Shown piece by piece: positions 1 through 11,645 of a stretch of DNA of 64,000 nt. How positions within the stretch are numbered: position 1 is the stretch's first letter; each line of letters opens with the position of its first letter. The notes beneath the pieces are model-generated. The model worked only from the letters and a program-made list of their open reading frames with translations, did not search any database and was not told the origin of the DNA. This stretch comes from Aldrovandia affinis (lineage: Eukaryota > Chordata > Actinopteri > Notacanthiformes > Halosauridae). The stretch lies in assembly GCA_029706075.1 (NCBI GenBank), contig JAINUG010000005.1, positions 5,631,001 through 5,695,000 of the forward strand, given 5' to 3'. The translations under genes were made by a program, and so were the position numbers.

Positions 1-2857
1 TTTCTTTTGAATATCTATCCGAGCCGGGAAAGCCCGTTGACATATTTGTATCCCCTGGCGCCCAAAAAATGTAACTGCATTGCCCAGAATTTGTGTTGAT
101 GAAGTTAACATTTCTACTTCTGTATCTATTGATGAAACACAATTTAACGTTACATGTCACATAAGTACACTATTCATATACGGGTTATTTACAGTGTTCT
201 GTTTCAACAATCACAAGATTATATCAACTTTGGTTTCTAGAGAACTCATTGCAATGCAACATTTTGAGATTGCTTAGAAATGTGTGCGCAACAACTGAAT
301 TGAGAGATGATAGGGTGGCTTCACTGAGGCAAGGGGAAATTAAGCTGTAGATTTTGTGACAATGAATAACTTGAATTAAAAAATATATATATGTGTAAGC
401 AATGTCAGTCCAAGCATTGACATATTTTAGGCCTGTGACTTAGGATAACCCAGTCACAGCCAACAGGTGCTGCATTTTTTACGTTTATTTTACAAATAAA
501 ACACCATTCAGACAGTTGCTACAGGTATAACACAGCATTTTTTATTAATATATATTTATATATTTAAAAGGTGTACATTATTTTTTCCACTAAAACAAGA
601 CACGTTTTGCATAAAGTTTACAGGCATACTCAAAAGGAATGAATATATATCATATTTATCTTACAAGTCCATAAAAATACTATTTTGCTTGATTATTATT
701 AATTGTAATCTATTTACAACTTTCAGACTTTAAAAGAGCCACTTTTGGTGGCAAACATACAGACACAATTATATGTTCTTACATTCAAACACTCCACATT
801 GCAATTTCCATATATGGGTTTTTAAATGTCTCTACATGCTTGAATACCCCTTTCCAAGCATATGCTGGGAGCTACATAAAAATATTTTGGGCCATGAAAA
901 ATGGCCCTTTAAGATGTATGGTTCCTTTTTGCTAATAAATAGCACAGGTAGACACTCCACTAGTCTTTATACAGATTATAATATATCCTGTACATTTATG
1001 GTACTCATCACTATGCCACAGAATGAGCATGGCCCATTTAATACATACAAACATCACTCTCACAATATTTCACTGACACTCAGAGTACATGACAATGTTG
1101 CAGCAATGCCGTGACAATGAAACTAGCGTGCAGGAACCTTGTGATCAGTTTACTGTTGCAAATTAGACACACGTCCCTACAGACAAAGATATGGTTTAAT
1201 TGTATGTGTATTACTTTAAGAACAGATTAACACTATATTCTTGTACAGATTGTACATCAATATTGATTTACATAAATGTGTTTGGCGTTTGTGTGTGTGA
1301 TGAAAACTTCAGTTTGGCAAGCACATACTGTGTTTGATCATGATTTCAATACAGGCACATTGGACAGTGTCTACAAATGTGTCAATTTCTCTTTTATATA
1401 TGAACGGTACAAATACCAGCCAAAGTTATTTTTGGCTCCAATACAAAATTTGCTCCATTCGAAACAAAAACCTGAATTCAAAATCATCCAAGTTGTCTCC
1501 TTAAAATGCTAAACAAACGCTAATGAGCACAGTGTATGCATTTTTCATGCATTTTCATTTTCATTTGTGAAGTTGGAAGCAAGTTTGAATTTGGAGGTAG
1601 AACAGCTTTGAAAGTAGTCCTTTAACATTATTGAAATGATAAATGGACATGCCATAAGAATGCATACAATTATGTCTTTTCTTAATAGACTCCTTTCTGT
1701 AAGAAAAATGTTTAATATATCAGTCTGCCTTGGGACTCAAAATAATGACCCCGCTGTGTATGAGCATATAGTTATTGCTATCCAGTTTATGTCCTGCATA
1801 TAATCATACAGATATCCTTACACATAAACAAAACTTATTCAAAGGGATTATATAAAGCATCTTTCAAAAAGCACTCACCTCATGGACATTATTTAGATCA
1901 CCTTCACTTTGCTTTTACATTCATGATTACATATTTATGAAAAAAATGTCATGTAATCATACATTTACAACTGGTTACTACTACACTATGTACATTGGAT
2001 ACTGTAGGTTTAACAGAAGGCATGAAGCAACATTTTTCAAAATGGAAAATTCTTGAGAAATGGTTACAGCTTAGAAAAAACCTCTGTTTGGCCATGCTTC
2101 CATGCCAAGTATGATCAAACCACAATTATAAATCTCCAAACAGTACTAAATAATACTTAATGAAAATGAGAGCATTTGAGCGTGTTCATCTTCATTTGGG
2201 AATTAGCTGTAGACCATATTTTCATGTTTGCTTCCAGGATATGTTGTGTGTTCCTCTCCCACACACTCCTTCTCTTTATTAGTTTTCCATATTTGCAGCC
2301 TTCTTCATCCAGACTCTGTCACTGACACTATGGTCACAGATTAACTGGGATATTTTTGTCTTTCATAATCATACCATTCTAAATGTCTTACCTTATGCTA
2401 CTTAACTCATCCTAGCTAGCTCCATTTACTTTATACTCTCAATGTATATAACATTTTTTATACTTTTCCCATTTACAAATTATCACATTTTTCAACTGGA
2501 TATATCTACTGAAGCAATGCCAATTAAGTGCTATGCTTAAGTGCCAAATGCAATTTGAACAATTTGATATAAGTCCAGTTCCAGCACTGCATAACACTCA
2601 CCATGTTGTGTTCTCTCAAACTGACAAGATTCTAAACCTTTGTATGCTGCAAAACATCTTTACCACGAACATACTTTGTCATGACTTTAAGCCCATTTCT
2701 GATTCATGTATTTACTTTCTGACTGGATGAGAGCCCAGAAACCACATTTCCTTCTTCCATGACTGGTTGTAATAGCCATCTTAGATCAGCTTGGATGATA
2801 GTTCCTCCATTTTTCCAAATCCCTCTGCTGTCTGGGCTAACATATGTTTGTGTGTAA
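1..2857. other. AT-rich noncoding stretch, possibly a long 3' UTR
   Basis: No coding sequence can be supported here; every open frame is short and of low complexity. The strongly AT-rich composition, and a minus-strand AATAAA-type hexamer near 540-547, would fit a long 3' UTR of a minus-strand gene whose last coding exon might be 2858-2955. That is inference only. Confidence 0.35.
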
Positions 2858-2955
2858 CTACCTTATCCTGGGCTGTGATTGGCTCGGTTGAATGTCTATA
2901 TGCTGGGGTGGTGGTGGGATGTCAAAGGCCGGGAAGAAAGTAACAAGGGGCTGCC
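2858..2955 (-). CDS. weak candidate for a terminal coding exon, unknown gene
   Basis: On the minus strand a pyrimidine-rich stretch ends in CCCACAG at 2956-2962. An open frame follows to a TAG stop at 2858-2860. It encodes about 32 residues, including FDIPPPPQHIDIQ, rich in Pro, Gln and Ser. The acceptor is good, but I recognise no protein family and no upstream exon joins to it convincingly before the retroelement at 5.6 kb. The region is simple and pyrimidine-rich, so this could be chance. Confidence 0.22.
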
Positions 2956-3753
2956 CTGTGGGGCAGCACACACAGACACCCCCCCCTGAGGAGAGCCTGC
3001 CACCTGGGAAACACTGTAAGAGTTGATGGGGAGGGAGCAGGGTTTGAGGGGAGTGTAATGACAGAATGTAGATGGTAGTGGGAAATAGAGGGGGAGAAAA
3101 AAAATCACAAGTCACAAAACATTTCATATTATAATAAACATATGATTAAGTAGAATGTTACCAACATTTGTCAACAAATGTCTGCATCTTGGAGCACTTT
3201 TCATATCATTCTTTAAGCATAGTAAGACTATAAGTATAAGGGTTATAATAGTACACTGTAACAATCCAATAGCTAAAATATTTAACTTTAACGGTAGGGT
3301 AGTGCAGCATAGGATGTACCAGTACAATAATTTGTCTATTCAATTCAAGATATTCCATTATGTCGGACTACAGTTCATTATCTACCACTGCCTTTAACTG
3401 GAAACATTTGTACACTTCTGTGTAATGGTCCAATGCAAAACATTTCAGACCAAGGTACTCTAGTAGTATGTCAAATTAGTATAGTTAAAAGACAGTATTC
3501 ATCCTGGATGCAGGTTTGCTAACAAATATATTCTCAACGTGTCCCATATTTCCATGATCTGAGTTCAGTAAAATGTGCCTACATGTAGCTAATATCAAAT
3601 CAGATCTACTTAGCTAATTTATCTAACTGCATAGACCAGCCAGCATATTGGCTAGTGAGGCAAACAAATTTCACTTACATGCTTGTCAGTTAACTTTGAC
3701 AAAAAAAACAAAAAACATAAGCTTTATGTTGTATTACTGAAGAATTGTAGATA
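2956..3753. other. noncoding, nothing recognised
   Basis: Purine-rich on the plus strand up to about 3110, then AT-rich. I see no gene or clear repeat. Confidence 0.4.
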
Positions 3754-3975
3754 CAGTCAACTCCAATATTATTCACACCCTGGATAAAAATGAGCAGAAA
3801 AGGCTGTATAAAACAAATAATACAGGTAATGAGCTACAGTATATTGTGAGATAAAAAATTGGGAAATTATATTATTTTATAGTAATAAGATTACTCATAA
3901 AATGATTTTTGAAGTAATATTATTTTGTCCTCAAAAGATGTCACAATTATTCACACCCTAATAATTATTTTAAAT
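3754..3975 (+). mobile_element. Tc1/mariner-type terminal repeat remnant
   Basis: It starts TA-CAGTCAACTCCAATATTATTCACACC, the shape of a fish Tc1-type terminal inverted repeat behind a TA target. The TTATTCACACCCT motif recurs at about 3949-3960. No transposase is present, so this is a solo end or a small non-autonomous copy. A related end lies at 33.4 kb. Confidence 0.5.
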
Positions 3976-5596
3976 AAAATACATTCGCATGATATCGTCA
4001 TATGCATGTCATTTTCTAGTGTTTTTTGACACTTGTCAATCTTGCAGCCTCAAAACACAGTTAAAACAAATTATGGTGTATGCATGCTAATATTCTCATA
4101 CACACTCTTATAAACATGTAAATGTTTGACCTAGTTTACTCGACATATTACGCATCAATGCTATAATATACATCAAGATGTGGAAGTGTGAAATATTTTC
4201 TTCTGTACCATAGTCTACATTGATATGTTCAGTTTGCATGGATGCATGTTCACACAAAGGAAGCTAGAAGCTTTCAGAATAAATATGCTTTCAATATATT
4301 TTATAACTGGAATTCAAAGTGCATGTTTGAAATGCTGTATCACATTTCTCAAATGTGGTGTTTTTTCAGTTAAAAACATGAATTACAGTGCAAACTGCTT
4401 GTAAGAATAGCATACATCCCAGATTATTTTATTCTTACAAGTGTAATATTAGTAGTGGAGTGGGGTGTGTTCAAATGAATAGAACAAGCACAAACAATTT
4501 GTTTCAAGAAAATGTATTTATAAATTATAAACACATATTAATATAATAATAATAAGAATAATATACGCCATTTAGCAGACACTTTTTTCCAAAGCGACTT
4601 TGGAATATTATATTATTAGTATAATACAACATTTTAAACAGTTTTTAATGAAATACGGTAATTATAGTACTGCACAGTGATTTCTTACTGAAATAAATTT
4701 AGGAATGACAACTTCCAGCACACGAACCACACAAACCAAAATGTGATTCTGCATCTAAACTTAGACTAAATGCATTGGCCACCTGGCACCATAGTCCACT
4801 CAACTGAAACACAAAAATAACTAATCTTGTCCCTGTCTTTGAGAAGTTTTGTAGAATGGGAGATGTTCAGAGCCTCAGTGGCTTTACTTTGGCTAATTTT
4901 AAGACCATTCAAACAGTCAACTTTTCAGTCAACTTTTCAAAAACCTTTTCTATTAGCTACCATGTTGCCACTTGTTTCATGTGATCTTTAGTTTATCTAA
5001 ACATTTAAAGTGAGGCTGCAAGATATTGGGTATGCAAGATGATATATTGTCTTATAATGCACCCATGTAGCAATGGATGCGAATGACAAAAACAGTCCAA
5101 TTGAAGCCAAACAACACCAGTTTTTTTGATAAATTCATTGGTAACATGCATAGAATTTGATAATATGCTGGTGAATGCCAAGCTATGTTTGGCTATCTAC
5201 TTGCATGAGAATCCAGATAGCAGCATACCTTTGATGAGATTATTTCAGGGGAAAGGTTGGGGTCAATTCAAACATTGAAATTCATGGTACAATTCATGAA
5301 TGAAGTGGGAATTTTTATAATGAATTGGAAATTCAAGAGTCACCAAGCAATGGAATATGCCATAAAAGTGCCTACATCACTGATGGAAGCGGGACCACTT
5401 GAGACACAGACTGCAACTATCAAAATAGATTTTGCCCCACCATGAACCAACTGTAATGACAGGGAAACTTGATGTGTTTTTTGTTTCCCCAGACCACAAA
5501 ATGTGAGGAAATTGTGGGAAAAGTAAGTTTCTGTGCAAAAATATTTGTCACTGTAGTTTATTCTCTGAATTTTCATAGCATATTCTATGATGTTAT
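3976..5596. other. noncoding stretch with one short repeat tail
   Basis: AT-rich with no supported exon. Positions 4567-4603 carry GCCATTTAGCAGACACTTTT, the tail motif of the SINEs at 14.4 and 28.3 kb, so a decayed repeat end lies there. Nothing else is recognised. Confidence 0.4.
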
Positions 5597-6081
5597 TGTG
5601 GAAGGCGTTGGTCTAGGCGGGGGGCAATCGGGGTGATTAACGGCCACGCCTACTGGCAGGGCAGCTGGGGCACACACCTGTGCAGAATTAACTAATTGTA
5701 TCTGTGTACTTAAAACTGCTCTGCTCTCTTAGTAGGTGCCTGGAACTGGGAGAAGCTTGAGAGAGAAAAAGACAAAGATGGAAAAACCAGCTGAAAAGTT
5801 GTGTGTGCCTGTGCGTGATTCTGTAGTGTTTTGCTGAAAGGCAGTTTTGATTTAGCTTGCTATTTTAGTTTGTTATTTGTGGCCGGAACCCGCGAGGGGG
5901 GCGGCTGAAGACCTTCTTTTTGTTTATTTTATTTATCTGTGTAAGACCCTCTCTCACTCTCTCTCTCTTTCACCATGTCCATGGGGACAGAATAATAAAA
6001 TCCAGTTCTCAGACTGTCAACTTCATTCCCTGTGTCCTGCTGTTCTGTTCCACTCCGGGATGTGTCACACAGCGTGTGACA
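5597..6081 (+). repeat. 5' LTR of the Gypsy element
   Basis: It begins TGTGGAAGG and ends GTGTGACA just before the primer-binding-like sequence. An AATAAAATCCAG polyadenylation-type motif lies near 5993. The first roughly 90 bp match the 3' LTR fragment at 8124. Confidence 0.7.
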
Positions 6082-6103
6082 TTTTGGTGCCGAAAAGTTG
6101 GGA
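6082..6103 (+). other. putative primer-binding site
   Basis: TTTTGGTGCCGAAAAGTTGG follows the LTR end directly. It resembles the TGGTGCCGAAAC-type tRNA primer site common in fish Gypsy elements, with decay at its 3' side. Confidence 0.55.
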
Positions 6104-6177
6104 CAGAGCAGCACACCACTGGCTGCCATGGAGGGCTCCCCACTCTCTTAGCTTGTGACCAAGTTAGCTGCCAGAAG

Positions 6178-6784
6178 ATGGGACCAGATGATGACCCAGA
6201 GGCGTTCGTGGATCTCTTTGAGTGAACAGCCTCGGCGTGTGGTTAGCCAATGTCCGAATGGGCATTACGGCTCCTCCCCCTTCTCTCAGGGGTGGGCCAG
6301 GTAGCGGTCCACAGTGTCCCAGACAGCACCACGGCTGACTACCCGAACCTCCGAGCCACCATCCTGGAAAGAGTGGGGTTGAAGCCTGAAGGACACCGTC
6401 GATGTCTTCGGGACCTCCGCTTAGCCAACGTCAGTTATCCCTTCACCTATGCCTAACAGCTCTTCGACTCCTGCAGGTGATGGCTGCAGTCAGAGGTCCG
6501 CACCGCAGACAAAATTGCTGGCAGTGGCTCTGGAGCAGATTACTCTGGGGCTCCCAAAAGGGACCTCAAAGTGGCTCCACTGCCACCAGCCTTCCACCCT
6601 GGCTGCAGCCATCCAGCTAGCTGAGAACCACCTGGTGGGCAGCGAGGACACAGGGAAACTACCTCAGAAACCAGGAGGACTGAAAAGCTCCTTCCCCCTA
6701 TCACACAATCATCCCTTCCACTCATCTTCCCCAGCCCCTCCACAGTCCAAACCCCAGTGCCAACCTTGGGCCAGGCTTCCCTAG
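6178..6784 (+). pseudogene. decayed Gypsy gag with SCAN-like region
   Basis: Fragments in shifting frames give GPDDDPEAFVDLFE, then EWALRLLPLLSG, then YPNLRATILERVGLKPEG, then LAAAIQLAENHL. This matches the capsid region from which the vertebrate SCAN domain derives (known for Gmr1-like elements). There is a TGA after DLFE near 6222 and at least two frame changes, so it cannot make a full Gag. A run of Pro and Ser follows. Confidence 0.7.
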
Positions 6785-7359
6785 ATTCCCGTCCCAATCC
6801 CATTTCACCCCCCTAGTCCCCACCTTTACCCGGTCTCCCCTCCCTCTTCCAGGTCATCCAGGGTCGTCAGGAATGTCGGGGCAGGAGTGTTTGCAGTCGG
6901 GACTTTCAGGTCACCTCTGTTGAGACTGTCCCCTGATGGAAGTTAACATTGCCGGATGTCCCGCTGTCAAACATGACTCCCCCGCTCCACAGTGATTTCT
7001 TATACCCATAAGTATCAAAGGGGAGACAATCCAGGCACCGTTGGACACGAGCTGCTACCGCACCCTCGTGCATCAGTGTGACACACCCCTATTTTTGAAT
7101 TAGAGGTGACGTCTATCGGTGGTGTACAGTGTGCCCCCGAGTGGCAAAAAGTAAATCCAGCAGCAATCCCAAAAGCTCCATTGCACCCTTTGCCCTTAAC
7201 AGAGGTCCCCTTCGAAATAAAGTAAAAGTGAAATGCAGTATGTCCTGGAACTACAAGCAAAGCTGCACTCACTCGGGCAAATTGCACGAGAACGAGGAAT
7301 GACAAACATGGCAATATGACAGGGGGGCACAATTACAAATATTTCAACCGGGAGATAAG

Positions 7360-7640
7360 TGGGGCGGCACCGGCGGCTCAGTGGTTAGTGACATGGGCTG
7401 GCAAGTGGAGGGTTACTGGTTCGAATCGCAGGAAGGTCAAACAAAAAAACAATGAACTGGAAGCTGGAGGGATGCTAGTTTACTTCCTGGGGCACTGCTG
7501 AAGTGCCCTTTAGCAAGGCACTGAACCCCTAACTGCTCCAGGGGTGCTGTACTATGGCTGACCCCGTGCTCTGACCTTAGTAGAGATATGTAAAGAAACA
7601 AATTCCAATTACCTTGTGTGTAACTTGTGTAACATGGCAA
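7360..7640 (+). repeat. tRNA-derived SINE, V-SINE-like
   Basis: The head carries an A-box-like CTCAGTGGTTAGTGAC and a B-box-like GGTTCGAATCG at 7419-7430. The body has CACTGCTGAAGTGCCCTTTA and AAGGCACTGAACCCCTAACT, a conserved core typical of fish V-SINEs. It lies inside the Gypsy element in the same orientation. It is not a functional tRNA gene, since the anticodon arm is not conserved. Confidence 0.7.
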
Positions 7641-7740
7641 AATAAAGAATATTCTATAGGGTCCTTGTATTGCTCCCTATGTCTGCGTCTAAATTGCTTG
7701 CAGAGTGGCAAGGGCCTTTTGAGGTCACATAGCGAGCGGG

Positions 7741-8060
7741 GATGTTGACTACAAGGTAATTCGTTCTGACAGGGGAGGAGTACATAAAATATACCACCTT
7801 AACTTGCTAAAACTGTGGACTGTGGTAGACCCTGTCTGATTTGCTACATCTGAAATTGTGCAAGATAAGTTGCACCAAATTACATCACCAGTCTTCCGGT
7901 CCCCATTGACAGCCATCTTACCCCGGGGAAACAGGCAGAGGTGGCACAGTTGCAGCAGGCTTTTTCTGATGTGTTTTCTCCCTTGTCAGGATGGACTAAC
8001 TTGGTAGAACACCACATACAAACCCCACCAGGCACAATAATTTGGCTGTATTTGTTAATG
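7741..8060 (+). pseudogene. Gypsy pol fragment: integrase C-end joined to RT N-end
   Basis: Reading through frame changes, VIRSDRGG...HKIYHLNLLKLW (an integrase C-terminal end) is followed about 40 codons later by VAQLQQAFSDVFSPLSG and NLVEHHIQTPPG, the usual start of a Gypsy reverse transcriptase. The RT breaks off after about 40 residues and the sequence passes into the polypurine tract and LTR. No catalytic residues remain. Confidence 0.65.
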
Positions 8061-8123
8061 GAAGAATTGGGGAAAAGACTGTCCAGCCAAATGGGCCTTG
8101 GCCGTATTATGGTGGTGGAGAGG

Positions 8124-8212
8124 TGTGGAAGGCGTCGGTCTAGGTGAGAGGGAAATGGGGTGATTAACAGCCATGCCTACTGGCAGGGCAGCTGGGGCAC
8201 ACAGCCGTGCAG
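8124..8212 (+). repeat. 3' LTR fragment of the Gypsy element
   Basis: About 89 bp match the 5' LTR start. A purine-rich GGTGGTGGAGAGG precedes it as the polypurine tract. Similarity stops at GCAGAATTA, so the rest of the LTR is lost. Confidence 0.75.
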
Positions 8213-8286
8213 AATTATTTGTAATTAATTTTAAAAAAGCTTTAGAGTTCGTTTTTTTAATTTGACATTATAGAGTTGATTTGTGG

Positions 8287-8390
8287 CCAGGAATCCCAAT
8301 TAAATCCATTTTGATTTCATGAAGTAATAAAAAATCGGACAAAAGGCAAAGGGGGTGAATATTTTTTATACCCACTGTGGGTGTGTGTGT
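8287..8390 (+). mobile_element. terminal remnant of a DNA transposon
   Basis: AATTAAATCCATTTTGATTT followed by AAAGGGGGTGAATATTTTTT and CCCACTGT is the tail of a common fish Tc1-type family. No coding sequence remains. Confidence 0.4.
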
Positions 8391-8399
8391 GTGTATATA

Positions 8400-9976
8400 C
8401 AGTCAAGTCCATAAATAGTTGGACATTGACAAAGGTAGCTGTCTACCACAGCAAAATAAATTAAAAAGCTAAAAGTGCAGACTTTCAGCTTTAATTTGAG
8501 GGTACATACATCCAAATCGGGTGAACTTTTTAGATGTGTCCCCCCCTTTTTAAGGGACTAAAAGTAATTGGACAATTGGCTGCTCAGCTGTTCCATGGCC
8601 AGGCGTGTGTTATTCCCTCATTATTTCATTTACAAGTAAGCAGATAAAAGGTCTAGAGTTGATTAGAGTTGATTTCAAGTGTGGCATTTGCATTTGGAAT
8701 CTGTTGCTGTTAACTCTCAATATGAAGTCCAAAGAGCTGTCACTGCCAGTGAAGCAAGCCATCATTAGGCTCAAAATAAACCCATCAGAGAGATAGCAAA
8801 AACATTAGGTGTGGGCAAATCAATTATTTGGTACATTCTTAAAAAGAAATAACGTACTGGTGAGCTCAGGAACACCAAAAGGCCCGGAAGACCACGGAAA
8901 ACAACTGTGGTGGATGACAGAATAATTATTTCCCTGGTGAAGAAAAACCCCTTCACAACAGTTGGCCAGATCAAGAACACCCTCCAGGAGGTAGGCGTAT
9001 CAGTGTCAAAGTCAACAATCAAGAGAAGACTTCACCAGAGTAAATACAGAGGGTTTACCACAAGATGTAAACCATTGGTAAGCCTCAAAAACAGGAAGAC
9101 CAGATTAGATTTTGCCAAAAAACATCTAAAAAAGCCTGTACAGTTCTGGAACAACATCCTATGGACAGATGAGACAAAGATCAACTTGTACCAGAATGAT
9201 AGGAAGAGAAGAGTATGGAGAAGGGAAGGAACTGCTCATGATCCGAAGCATACCACCTCATCCATGAAGCATGGTGGAGGTAGTGTTATGGCGTGGGCAT
9301 GTATGGCTGCCAATGGAACTGGTTCCCTTGTATTTATTGATGATGTGACTGCTGACAAAAGCAGCAGGATGAATTCTGAAGTGTATAGGGCTATATTATC
9401 TGCTCAGATTCAGCCAAATACTTCAAAACTCATTGGATGGCGCTTCACAGTGCAGATGGACAATGGCTCGAAGCATACTGCGAAAGCAACCCAATACTTT
9501 TTTAAGGCAAATAAGTGGAATGTTCTGCAATGGCCAAGTCAATCACCTGACCTGAATCCAATTGAGCATGCAATTCACTTGCTGAAGGCAAAACTGAAGG
9601 CAAAACACCCCAAGAACAAGCAGGAACTGAAGACAGCCTGGCAGAGCATCATCAGGGAAGAAACCCAGCGTCTGGTGATGTCTATGGGTTCCAGACTTCA
9701 GGCAGTCATTGACTGCAAAAGATTTATAACCAAGTATTAAAAATGACAATTTAATTTATGATTATGTTAATTTGTCCAATTACTTTTGAGCCCCTAAAAT
9801 TGGGGGGCTATGTATAAAAATGGTTCTAATTCCTACGCGGTTCATAAAATATTTTTGACAAAACCCTTAAATTAAAGCTGAAAGTCTGATTGTTTCATTT
9901 CAAATCCATTGTGCTGGAGTACAGAGCCAAAATGATGAAAATTGTGTCACTGTCCAAATACTTATGGACCTGACTG
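8400..9976 (+). mobile_element. Tc1-like DNA transposon, nearly complete
   Basis: The terminal inverted repeats start CAGTCAAGTCCATAAATAGTTGG on the left and, reading in from the right, CAGTCAGGTCCATAAGTATTTGG. Both are flanked by TA. The subterminal GACTTTCAGCTTTAATTT is also inverted at both ends. It carries one transposase gene on the plus strand. A TA repeat lies immediately to the right. Confidence 0.9.
8722..9740 (+). pseudogene. Tc1-like transposase, two lesions in the N-terminal part
   Basis: A DD34E transposase for cut-and-paste transposition. The start MKSKELSLPVKQAII begins the N-terminal helix-turn-helix region. The frame breaks near 8775 (a change before PSER) and a TAA occurs near 8849. 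From 8907 the frame is open for 277 codons to TAA. In that part the catalytic residues are D88 (WTDET), D185 (QMDNGSKHT) and E220 (SPDLNPIEH), 34 residues separating the last two. The GGGSVMAW box is intact. The catalytic core is intact, but the DNA-binding part needs a frame change and a stop readthrough, so it is probably inactive. Confidence 0.9.
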
Positions 9977-10031
9977 CATATATATATATATATATATATA
10001 CTGTATATACAGTATATACACATATACACAC
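9977..10031. repeat. TA-rich microsatellite
   Basis: An (AT)n run grades into ACTGTATATACAGTATATACAC, partly self-complementary. It separates two Tc1-type elements. Confidence 0.8.
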
Positions 10032-10471
10032 GTAACTACCAACATAAAGGAAACGCTTGAGCAAATTAAGGGTTCTGATTGCTCTGTTATGGTGTGGGGT
10101 GCATTTATCTGGCTTGGTTCAGCTTCACTGAACCCATTAGAGGGCACGGTAGATGTCAATACATTCAAAGCCATTCTGAGCGATCACCTTCAACCTTCAT
10201 CACCTTCATGAAAACAATCTAAACCATATGCCATGGCTATCTACACTTAAGGGAAATTCTGGAATGGTGACTGAGACAGCGCTTTCCACCACCATCAACA
10301 AAACATAAACTGATGGAATTTCTCGTGGCAGAATAGTGTTGCATCCCTTCAAGAGTTCCAAACAGTTGTAGAATCTACGCCAAGGCGCATTGAAGTTGTT
10401 CTGGAAGCTTGTGGTGGCCCAATGTCCTATTAAGACACTTTATGTCTGTGTTTCCTTTTTTCGGCAGTTAC
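10032..10471 (+). mobile_element. Tc1-like deletion derivative, copy 1
   Basis: Terminal repeats start GTAACTACCAACATAAAGGAAA on the left and end TTTCC...GGCAGTTAC on the right. After the left end the sequence jumps directly to the transposase C-terminal half (TATGGTGTGGGGTGCATTT, encoding VMVWGAF). The same junction occurs in the copy at 53.3 kb. It encodes no full transposase. Confidence 0.7.
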
Positions 10472-10790
10472 CAGTGCCCCTTTAAAGTTGAAAACTGTCT
10501 AAAAAATGTCACCTTTTGTTGCCTTACAGCCTGAAACATATTAAATCAACCTTTTTAATAAAAAACTGGTATAACTTGGATTGATAAGTCTACACCCCAC
10601 TGAGTTAATACCCCGTTTGCCCATTCTTCCTTACAGAACTTACTTACAAGCTCAGTCAGATTGCGTGGGGACCATCAATAGGCTGCACTCTTCAAATTAT
10701 TCCATAGGTTTTAAATAGGATTTAGATCAGGGCTCTGACTAGGCCACTCAAGAACATTCACCTTTTTATTTTTTAGCCACTATTTCTCCA
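10472..10790 (-). mobile_element. decayed DNA transposon end
   Basis: TGCCCCTTTAAAGTTGAAAA and CCTTTTGTTGCCTTACAGCC match, inverted, the remnant at 28.55-28.64 kb. Further motifs include TAAATCAACCTTTTTAATAA and GGATTTAGATCAGGGCTCTG. This looks like the 5' part of a Tc1-type element. No open frame is present. Confidence 0.5.
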
Positions 10791-11645
10791 CTCCCACGCC
10801 TATATGGAAGGAAGTAGTATCAATTATGTCCCTGGATCATGCCACATGATCATATTACTGGTGGTGCTGGTTGCCTTTCAGGGGGGCCATTTTGGCCAAT
10901 ACTTTTCAGAGAATGATGGGCATGGGCTTATTTTGTAGCAAGGATTTACCACAGTGAGGATATAAAACTTTCCTATGTGAAACATAGTCACATATCTTGT
11001 AGATCCAGGAGAATGACATCTTTGCTGTTGTTGGTGATACGAAGAGCATGGAAAACATTGGAACTCTCTCGATTTGGCTTGCTCTGACAAAGAGCAATTT
11101 GACAAAACAGTGCTGTCTCCTTAATACTTTCTTGTTTAATCATCACTGGGGCTATAGTCAAATGGCCTTGTTTTCTCTGATTAATAAATACCATCAAATT
11201 GAATAGCTTGCTCAAAAGTGAGTTGTATCAAACCTCATTTAAAATAGTCCTAAAAATGTGGATAGTGTTCTTCAAAATTCCTTGATAAAACAAATAATGC
11301 ACAGATGCAAAATAAACAGATGCAGGCCATCATTGACAAAACACTTTCTGTTTGACAAATATAAAGAGCAGACCTGGAAAACCTCTTGTTTGTTCTTGAG
11401 GACACCTGAGGTAAGGTAGACAAATATTTAGTATACCACTTTTTTCTGCTGTGAAATTCCAGCTTATGAATCATTGTTTTTCATTGCAACATAACCATAC
11501 TGATCCTAAAGAAGTTTGAGGGGTTACATTGGTACCAGGTAGAGATGACCCTTGCTACGGCATGAGGACAGTTTAATCAGAATGTGGCTTTGTCTATTTT
11601 GTTTTCTTTTTCTTTTTTCTTATTATGTTGGCTTGACAGAACAAA
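10791..11645. other. noncoding stretch, nothing recognised
   Basis: Short open frames occur on the minus strand but show no known domain and no splice context that I trust. Confidence 0.35.

Larger units (their letters stand above)
5597..8212 (+). mobile_element. Gmr1-like Gypsy retrotransposon, internally deleted and 3'-truncated
   Basis: About 90 bp at 5597-5690 recur at 8124-8212 (TGTGGAAGGCGT(T/C)GGTCTAGG and onward), identifying a 5' LTR and the start of the 3' LTR. Between them lie a primer-binding-like site, a decayed SCAN-like gag, an inserted V-SINE-like repeat, and a short piece in which an integrase C-terminal end (YHLNLLK) precedes a reverse-transcriptase N-terminus (DVFSPLSG, then HHIQTPPG). 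This integrase-before-RT order is the hallmark of Gmr1-type elements. Most of pol is deleted and stops and frameshifts are present. Confidence 0.8.

Noticed and set aside
5877..6225. Plus-strand frames before the gag
   Set aside because: They run through the 5' LTR and primer site, apart from the last codons (GPDDDPEAFVDLFE), which are the gag start.
7370..7440. tRNA gene candidate
   Set aside because: The A- and B-box-like blocks belong to a SINE with a long non-tRNA body; no full cloverleaf is apparent. The same applies at 14285, 21307, 25560, 28400, 16750 and 40050.
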